Shown here one piece after another: positions 1 to 4,877 of a stretch of DNA of 11,906 nt. The stretch's first letter is position 1. Each line of letters starts with the position of its first letter. Location of the stretch: assembly GCA_007571185.1 (NCBI GenBank), contig RKRX01000032.1, forward strand, positions 1 to 11,906, written 5' to 3'. This DNA comes from Oceanicaulis sp. Lineage in GTDB: Bacteria; Pseudomonadota; Alphaproteobacteria; Caulobacterales; Maricaulaceae. The translations under genes and the position numbers were made by a program. The notes below the pieces were generated by a model that saw only the letters and a list, made by a program, of their open reading frames with translations, did no database searches and was not told where the DNA came from.

Positions 1-84
1 CCCGTCAAGTCCGGCAAGGTCATCACCCCCGCTAGACATGTGAGCATACCAAAAACCAGAACCAGACCCGATGAGTCGACGTGA
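1..84 (+). CDS. 3' end of an upstream gene, possibly an RluB-type pseudouridine synthase (partial)
   Basis: Frame 1 is open from the window edge to a TGA at 82-84 and encodes 27 residues, rich in Lys, Arg, Pro and Thr, ending RTRPDEST. The other two forward frames hit stops within the first 45 bases. The TGA shares its last base with the ATG of rsmD (TGATG), the usual sign of translational coupling, and this is the main reason to believe the frame. In many alphaproteobacteria the gene directly before rsmD is a 23S rRNA pseudouridine synthase with a disordered basic tail, so that identity is plausible. It rests on gene order and composition only; no catalytic domain lies in the window. Confidence 0.4.
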   Translation, partial: PVKSGKVITPARHVSIPKTRTRPDEST

Positions 85-647
85 TGAGGATCATCGCCGG
101 TATTCATAAGGGTCGCCTCATCCATGCACCCAGAGGTGACATGACTCGCCCCACCACTGACCGAATTCGGGAAAGCATATTCAACAAACTCATCCACGCT
201 CCCTGGGGAGTAAGGCTTGATGGGCTACGGGTTATCGACCTGTTCGCTGGATCGGGCGCTCTGGGGCTTGAAGCGATCAGCCGCGGCGCTGCATTCGCCC
301 TGTTTGTGGATACCGATGCGGCCGCCCATGACGCAATCCGCTCCAACGTGGACACGCTGCAATTATCCAATTATACTAGGCTGTATCGCCGTAGCGCCAT
401 CAGTCTGGGCCCGAAGTCGGAAAAGATTGGTGCGCCTTTTGATCTGGTCTTTCTTGATCCGCCTTACGGGAAAGCGTTGGGCGATCGGGTGTTTTCCAAA
501 CTGATCGAAGACGCTTGGGTCAAGAATAACGCTGTCGCTGTACTGGAGGAACACAAAAGTGTTGAGGTGACCGCGGAGGGTTGGGAACTACTCGATACGC
601 TGGAGGTAGGCGATACCGCGGTGCACTTTTTCAAACGGGTAGACTAG
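84..647 (+). CDS. rsmD: 16S rRNA (guanine966-N2)-methyltransferase RsmD
   Basis: Encodes a 187-residue cytoplasmic SAM-dependent methyltransferase, the normal family length. RsmD methylates G966 of 16S rRNA on the assembling 30S subunit. Visible family signatures in order are the N-terminal MRIIAG, the RPTTDRIRESIFN block near residues 22-34 that contacts rRNA, the SAM-binding loop DLFAGSGALGLEAISRGA around residues 52-69, and the catalytic DPPYG motif near residues 124-128. The start is taken as ATG at 84 because it overlaps the preceding stop as TGATG and gives the canonical N-terminus; a GTG one codon earlier (81) would add one residue. No strong Shine-Dalgarno sequence is visible, which fits translational coupling. 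The last 17 bp overlap the 3' end of the convergent ribF. Confidence 0.95.
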   Translation: MRIIAGIHKGRLIHAPRGDMTRPTTDRIRESIFNKLIHAPWGVRLDGLRVIDLFAGSGALGLEAISRGAAFALFVDTDAAAHDAIRSNVDTLQLSNYTRLYRRSAISLGPKSEKIGAPFDLVFLDPPYGKALGDRVFSKLIEDAWVKNNAVAVLEEHKSVEVTAEGWELLDTLEVGDTAVHFFKRVD

Positions 648-1575
648 AACTCAGAAATTGCCGTGCCTCGATACCGTCCCTGACGATCTGGGCTTTTAAC
701 GCATCAAGCCCGTCAAATTTCTGTTCTGGTCGGAGAAAGGCGAGCATATCCACTTCCAAGGTCTGACTGTAGAGATCACCCTCAAAATCGAACAAATGCA
801 CCTCCAGGCATGCTTTTGTCCCATCAACAGTGGGGCGGGAACCCAGATTGGCGACGCCAGGCGCAATACCGCCATCAGGCAGGTGCACATTCACGGCATA
901 AACACCAAATCTGGGTCGCAGATATGCACCCAGAGCAATGTTGGCGGTAGGAAAGCCCAAAAGGCGTCCACGTTGATCGCCATGAACCACCACGCCTTCG
1001 ATCGAGAACGGTCGGCCCATCAGCCTCGCCGCAGTTCGCACATCCCCTCGCCGTAGCGCTTCGCGCACCGTGGTGGAGGAGATTTTCTCGCCCGCAAAAT
1101 CTAAATTGACTGCAGCGGCCACCCGCACCGCTACACCATAGGTCTCGCCCAATGCGGTCAACGTGTCCACATCTCCGATCCTACCTTTGCCAAAGCAGAA
1201 ATCGGCTCCGGTGACAACACCTTTCAGTCCTAGCTTCCAGACCAGTACATCCCGCATGAAAGCTTCGGGAGACATGACCGCCAGATTCCTGTCAAAAGGG
1301 AGGCGGAGCACTGTCGTTGCGCCAGCGACTTTGAGCGCGCGCACCCGCTGCATCTCGCTCATCAACGCAAAAGGCGGGGCGTTGGGTGTAAACACCCGAC
1401 GAGGATGCGGGCTGAAGACCGCGGCGGTACAGTGAGCACCCAACACTCGCGCGAACTCACAGGCGGTTTTGATCACAGCCCTATGGCCGTGATGTACACC
1501 ATCGAAATTGCCCAATGCCGCTACTGCACCGGAGGACACTTCGGACAAATCTGTATAACCGTGACAAACCGGCAC
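631..1575 (-). CDS. ribF: Bifunctional riboflavin kinase / FAD synthetase RibF
   Basis: The 314-residue protein phosphorylates riboflavin to FMN and then adenylylates FMN to FAD in the cytoplasm. The N-terminal FAD synthetase (nucleotidyltransferase) domain shows GNFDGVHHGH at residues 22-31 (the HxGH-type ATP site), FSPHP near 54-58 and ISSTTVR at 165-171. The C-terminal flavokinase domain shows GFPTAN at 207-212, NLGSRPTV and LEVHLFDF, and ends with the usual region of LRPEQKF type. Length is normal for the family. It starts with GTG at 1575, just past the maoC stop, with AGGA overlapping that stop as a close ribosome-binding site; the next in-frame ATG would delete the ATP site. It is the last gene of the panD-maoC-ribF unit and its 3' end overlaps rsmD. 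Confidence 0.95.
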   Translation of the reverse strand: MPVCHGYTDLSEVSSGAVAALGNFDGVHHGHRAVIKTACEFARVLGAHCTAAVFSPHPRRVFTPNAPPFALMSEMQRVRALKVAGATTVLRLPFDRNLAVMSPEAFMRDVLVWKLGLKGVVTGADFCFGKGRIGDVDTLTALGETYGVAVRVAAAVNLDFAGEKISSTTVREALRRGDVRTAARLMGRPFSIEGVVVHGDQRGRLLGFPTANIALGAYLRPRFGVYAVNVHLPDGGIAPGVANLGSRPTVDGTKACLEVHLFDFEGDLYSQTLEVDMLAFLRPEQKFDGLDALKAQIVRDGIEARQFLSSSLPV

Positions 1576-1580
1576 GCGTC

Positions 1581-2024
1581 CTAAACCGCCCTGCTATTGC
1601 AGCGTCTGCGCACAATAACTTCCGCATCAGCCTTCATGCAGATACTCCCGTCCACTTCACACACGCAGGCCAGTTTCACCCGTCGCGTCTTCATATCCAC
1701 CCCGGTGACGGTGGCGCGTACAGTTACGGTATCACCGATCCGGACCGGGCGCTCAAACTGTATGTTCATGCCAGCAAATACCGTGCCCCGGCCGGGCAGG
1801 TAATTGCCCAGTACACAGGAAACAAAACTCGCCACCAGCGCACCATGGGCGATACGTCCCCGAAACGGCGAGCGGGCGGCATAAGCCTCGTCCATGTGCA
1901 GCGGATTGCAATCCCCCGACACCTCGGCAAACTTTTGGATAATATCCTCATTCACCAGACGCGTGATCTCGGCAGATTGTCCTACTTCCAGTTCGGTGAT
2001 AGTGTAACCTTCAAAGTCGCTCAT
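1581..2024 (-). CDS. MaoC-like (R)-specific enoyl-CoA hydratase family protein
   Basis: A 147-residue single hot-dog-fold protein of the MaoC/PhaJ class. Members hydrate trans-2-enoyl-CoA to (R)-3-hydroxyacyl-CoA, linking beta-oxidation intermediates to polyhydroxyalkanoate or other acyl-CoA routes. The hydratase-2 signature is intact: VSGDCNPLHMDEAYA with catalytic Asp38 and His43 and the conserved Asn40, followed by GRIAHGAL. The exact substrate is unknown. The start is ATG at 2024, which matches the usual family N-terminus (FEGYTITELEVGQ). An in-frame GTG at 2048 overlaps the panD stop as GTGA and would add eight residues by translational coupling; no strong Shine-Dalgarno sequence separates the two. 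It lies between panD and ribF in one operon, with a 5-bp gap to ribF. Confidence 0.88.
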   Translation of the reverse strand: MSDFEGYTITELEVGQSAEITRLVNEDIIQKFAEVSGDCNPLHMDEAYAARSPFRGRIAHGALVASFVSCVLGNYLPGRGTVFAGMNIQFERPVRIGDTVTVRATVTGVDMKTRRVKLACVCEVDGSICMKADAEVIVRRRCNSRAV

Positions 2025-2044
2025 GTCCCAACCGTCTTTGAGGA

Positions 2045-2431
2045 TCACGTAATATCGAGCCCGGCGCCTGAGGTTTCCCCGGCGTCCAAAACATCATTGT
2101 TTTCATCGAGCAGCAGCACGGTGGGTGTGAACTGTTGCGCCACTTGGACATCCATACCGGCATAGGCCACCACGATAATGCGGTCGCCAGGTTGGGCCAG
2201 ACGAGCGGCCGCACCATTGACACCAAAGGCTTTCGAGCCACGCGGCGCCGGGATGGCATAGGTGGTGAACCGCTGACCATTATTGATATTGAGCACATCA
2301 ACTTGCTCATTGATCAGGATGCCGGCAGCATCCAGCAAATCCTGATCCACGGAGATCGAGCCTTCATAGTGAAGATCAGCCTGTGTCACCGCAGCGCGGT
2401 GAAGTTTAGACTTCATCATGGTGAGTTGCAT
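2045..2431 (-). CDS. panD: Aspartate 1-decarboxylase (pyruvoyl-dependent) PanD
   Basis: Makes beta-alanine from L-aspartate for pantothenate and CoA synthesis; cytoplasmic homotetramer that self-cleaves. The sequence shows [17 protein letters not shown], containing the conserved Lys9 and the Gly24-Ser25 self-processing site that yields the pyruvoyl group, then GQRFTTYAI (Arg and Tyr of the active site) and VNGAAA. At 128 residues it has normal length. ATG at 2431 is chosen because it reproduces the Escherichia coli numbering (Lys9, Gly24-Ser25) and sits four bases after GAGGG at 2436-2440; an ATG directly before it (2434) is only one base from that site, and two more ATGs lie at 2416-2419. 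It is the first gene of the panD-maoC-ribF operon. Confidence 0.96.
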   Translation of the reverse strand: MQLTMMKSKLHRAAVTQADLHYEGSISVDQDLLDAAGILINEQVDVLNINNGQRFTTYAIPAPRGSKAFGVNGAAARLAQPGDRIIVVAYAGMDVQVAQQFTPTVLLLDENNDVLDAGETSGAGLDIT

Positions 2432-2434
2432 CAT

Positions 2435-2535
2435 GCCCTCGTTATGAAAACAGATCTATTGCGCTACGGTATACCGCGACGATGAAAAATTGCATCCCGT
2501 CGTTATCACATTGATACCCTTGAACGTTGAAAAGC
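2435..2535 (-). promoter_or_regulatory. Intergenic region upstream of the panD operon
   Basis: These 101 bp separate the receptor stop from panD on the same strand, so they should carry any promoter for panD-maoC-ribF and any terminator for the receptor gene. I see a perfect 10-bp palindrome CGGTATACCG at 2467-2476 and a small TATCA-CAT-TGATA inverted repeat near 2505-2517. No convincing -35/-10 pair and no GC-rich stem followed by a T-run is visible. The regulatory role is inferred from position only. Confidence 0.3.
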
Positions 2536-4590
2536 TTACTCAACCTCGTTCGTCAAACGCATACCCACATACAAAGTGCGGGGTTCTCCAGGGAAATACC
2601 GGTAGGATCCGAAAGCAAAGTCGGCGCGCTCTGCATAGCGTTGATCAAATACATTGCGAATCGAGCCGAAGACTGTGATGCGATCTGCGATCATCCAGTT
2701 CGTTCTCAGATTGACCAGGTCATGACCATCGTATTTGGCCGTATTGGCGGCATTGACGTAGTGATCACTCACATGCACCCATTCGGCTTGAAGTCGGACA
2801 TCATCGGTCAAAACCCAGTTCAAGCGCAAATTGCTTAACCATTCCGGTGCAGTATCAATACGCGCGCCATCGACAATGGTCTCAGAGATGTTGCTCACCG
2901 GGCGGTCAAACCCGTATTCGTGCACTGCCCAGCTTAGCGCGCCATCCAGACTTGCCCATTCAACCAGTCGCAGCTGACCTTCAAGCTCCGCACCATGATG
3001 GCGGGTTTCGCCATCGGTGACATTGATTCCATTAGCATCCCGGAAAAACACATTCTGCTTGCTCATTACAAAACCGGTCAGCTCAAGGTCAGCCCGGTCG
3101 CCAAATCCCCGGCGCAGACCGGTTTCAAAACTATCCAGAGTTTCAGGGTTGATCCTATTAATCTCCTGACCTGGCTGGAGGCGATAGAGTTCTGCGGTCT
3201 GCGGCGCTCGCACGCCCCGTGCAGCACGCGCGAAAAGAGCCGTCATGTCCGAAATCTGAAAGATCAGTCCGGCATGGGGCGCAAAAGTGGTGAAACTGTC
3301 ATTGCGATCGGCCAGACGCAGATAGCGTCCCACCGCTCCATTCGCCGTAGTGTTATCATACGTATAGCGTGTGTGTTCCAAGCGTACACCCGATTCCATA
3401 CGCAGGCGCGGGTTCAACTGATGCGCACCCTGCACGAACACCGCCGCCACGGTGGACCATACGACGTAGTCATAGTGCACGCCCTGCACGAAACTGCCCA
3501 GAGTCGGTCGCGTTTGGAACTCATAAAGTTTACCCTCAGTGAATTCCATGTCCACGCCGACCGCAAGATTGGTACGATCCTGCGCCCATGTCAGACTGGA
3601 CAAGATACCCAGGCTGGTATGGGAGGTTTCCTCCAGAGCTTCTGATGGCAGGAAGTGCAGACGGAACTCCATGGAGTTACTGCGTCCGTAGACCACAGCG
3701 CGACCCGTTATTCGCTCCGAGAAAGCGCGTTCCAGATGTAAAGCGCCACGAAGCGCATAGGCATTGCGAAACGCTTCAGGGTCGGTGTTCAGGCGGGATG
3801 CATCCTTATTTTCATAAGCCTCAAACCCGCGTACGAAAGTGGCTGTTTCCTGCTGTAAATCTACCGCAGACAGACGCAGGGACCACCTCGTGCGTTCGGC
3901 CTCGCCATCGAGTCGCGTCTGAAAGGCCATACGATTCATGGAGGCGTCATCCCGCCAGCCATCTTCATGGCGCAAAGATACCCCGATCAGACCTGCACCG
4001 AAACGGGTTCTTCCACCTCCCTGCGCACGTAGACGGGCACGGCCATAGGAACCTGTCTCAATTTCAACGAGCGAGTTCACCGACAGGGGATCAGGCGTGA
4101 GCACATTGACCAGACCATGAAGGGCATTTGATCCGTAGGTCGCAGACCCCGGCCCGCGTCCAACCTCAACCCTTCCCGCCAGATCATCTATGGCTTCAAA
4201 CAGACCGTTGACATTGGCAAAGCCCGCCGCGCGCAGCGGCACGCCATCCTCTAGGTAGAGGAAGCTGCCTGCCCCGGCTCCACCCGTCAATACAGGAGAG
4301 CGAATGGCGGTCAAGTGTTCAGCGCCATTGCCGCGATGCAGATTCACGCCCGGAAGACGATTCAGCACTTCACTCACATGCTGGGCGCCAATGAACGTCA
4401 GTTCATCCTGATCCATGACCGATACCGCCAACGTAGTTTCAGACCGAGCCTGGGGGGCGCGTTGGCCGGTGACCACCACTGTGTCTAGTGTCGTTTCGGG
4501 TTCGGTTTCCATCTCCAGCGCCAACCCCGCACCCGCCATCAGTACGAACATGGAAGCGGTCAGGACGCGCCGGACATTTTTCTTGATCAT
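2536..4590 (-). CDS. TonB-dependent outer-membrane receptor
   Basis: A 684-residue outer-membrane active transporter powered by TonB-ExbB-ExbD. The start at 4590 gives a clear signal peptide (MIKKNVRRVL, then a hydrophobic stretch, cleavage probably after Ala24); longer in-frame starts at 4650 (GTG) or 4626-4629 would bury it behind about 12-20 extra residues. A TonB-box-like DTVVVTGQR follows at 36-44. The plug domain (about 45-168) includes VSEVLNRLPGVNL, LYLEDGVPLR and VEVGRGPGSATYGSNALHG. The remainder is an alternating beta-barrel with GVRAPQTAELYR and, near the end, NVFDQRYAE and YRYFPGEPRTLYVG, typical of the CirA/FepA-like siderophore receptor branch. The ligand cannot be read from sequence. 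The protein ends TNEVE, lacking the usual terminal aromatic residue. It is divergent from the M14 peptidase gene. Confidence 0.93.
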   Translation of the reverse strand: MIKKNVRRVLTASMFVLMAGAGLALEMETEPETTLDTVVVTGQRAPQARSETTLAVSVMDQDELTFIGAQHVSEVLNRLPGVNLHRGNGAEHLTAIRSPVLTGGAGAGSFLYLEDGVPLRAAGFANVNGLFEAIDDLAGRVEVGRGPGSATYGSNALHGLVNVLTPDPLSVNSLVEIETGSYGRARLRAQGGGRTRFGAGLIGVSLRHEDGWRDDASMNRMAFQTRLDGEAERTRWSLRLSAVDLQQETATFVRGFEAYENKDASRLNTDPEAFRNAYALRGALHLERAFSERITGRAVVYGRSNSMEFRLHFLPSEALEETSHTSLGILSSLTWAQDRTNLAVGVDMEFTEGKLYEFQTRPTLGSFVQGVHYDYVVWSTVAAVFVQGAHQLNPRLRMESGVRLEHTRYTYDNTTANGAVGRYLRLADRNDSFTTFAPHAGLIFQISDMTALFARAARGVRAPQTAELYRLQPGQEINRINPETLDSFETGLRRGFGDRADLELTGFVMSKQNVFFRDANGINVTDGETRHHGAELEGQLRLVEWASLDGALSWAVHEYGFDRPVSNISETIVDGARIDTAPEWLSNLRLNWVLTDDVRLQAEWVHVSDHYVNAANTAKYDGHDLVNLRTNWMIADRITVFGSIRNVFDQRYAERADFAFGSYRYFPGEPRTLYVGMRLTNEVE

Positions 4591-4646
4591 GGATATTTCC
4601 CGGGGTTGGAATGGACTTCCAGCCATCATAGGGCTTGTAACAGTGA

Positions 4647-4664
4647 TCACGGTACACGACTCAT
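4647..4664 (-). CDS. Possible five-codon leader ORF (MSRVP) ahead of the receptor gene
   Basis: ATG-AGT-CGT-GTA-CCG-TGA is preceded by GGGAGG (complement of 4673-4678), eight bases before the ATG. This is the best Shine-Dalgarno/start combination in the intergenic region, better than the one in front of the receptor's signal-peptide start 57 bases downstream. Its stop overlaps an in-frame GTG of the receptor reading frame (GTGA). It could be a regulatory leader peptide or a chance ATG; no homology can be argued at five residues. Confidence 0.3.
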   Translation of the reverse strand: MSRVP

Positions 4665-4718
4665 GGCAAAATCCTCCCTGTGATCAAGCTTTTGAGAGTG
4701 ACCGTTCTAGACATTTCC

Positions 4719-4748
4719 ATCGCCGAGTGGGAAGGCGATTTTCGCCTT
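4719..4748 (+). promoter_or_regulatory. Two mutually exclusive inverted repeats (possible attenuator) upstream of the peptidase gene
   Basis: AAGGCGA (4732-4738), loop TTT and TCGCCTT (4742-4748) form a perfect 7-bp stem followed by TT. The upstream ATCGCC (4719-4724) can instead pair with GGCGAT (4734-4739), which would break that stem. The T-run is short, so terminator strength is doubtful, and no promoter upstream of 4719 is convincing. The structure is seen directly; the attenuator role is inference. Confidence 0.27.
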
Positions 4749-4877
4749 TTGTGGCCAAGGGACATGTACCATGGACAGTGATGATAAGACATTCGCGCGT
4801 ACAGGCCATGCTTGACCCGACCGCCGGGGTGCTTACCGTCACGCATAGATAACAACAATCAGCAAGGTCCGGTCCCG

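Larger units (their letters stand above)
4591..4877. promoter_or_regulatory. Divergent regulatory region between receptor and peptidase genes
   Basis: This 287-bp region separates two outward-reading genes and must carry both 5' regions. It contains a possible leader ORF, two overlapping inverted repeats, and TGATCA at 4644-4649 (within the palindrome GTGATCAC) and 4681-4686, with a third copy over the receptor start at 4584-4589. A weak rightward promoter candidate is TTGACC at 4812-4817 with a poor -10 (ACCGTC or TACCGT) 16-17 bp on. I recognise no Fur-like box, and the B12-box GCCACTG of cobalamin riboswitches is absent. Confidence 0.4.

Noticed and set aside
1515..2165. 216-codon plus-strand frame across ribF, maoC and panD
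   Set aside because: It is antisense to three solid genes, has no family resemblance and has no ribosome-binding site worth noting.
2995..3645. 216-codon plus-strand frame within the receptor gene
   Set aside because: Antisense shadow of the beta-barrel coding region; no domain or coherent composition.
4415..4852. Plus-strand and minus-strand short frames across the divergent region
   Set aside because: They overlap the receptor signal-peptide region or the intergenic DNA, have unstructured composition and would leave no room for the divergent promoters.
4591..4877. Cobalamin riboswitch or Fur box upstream of the receptor
   Set aside because: The B12-box GCCACTG and the expected paired elements are absent, and no GATAATGATAATCATTATC-like sequence is visible.
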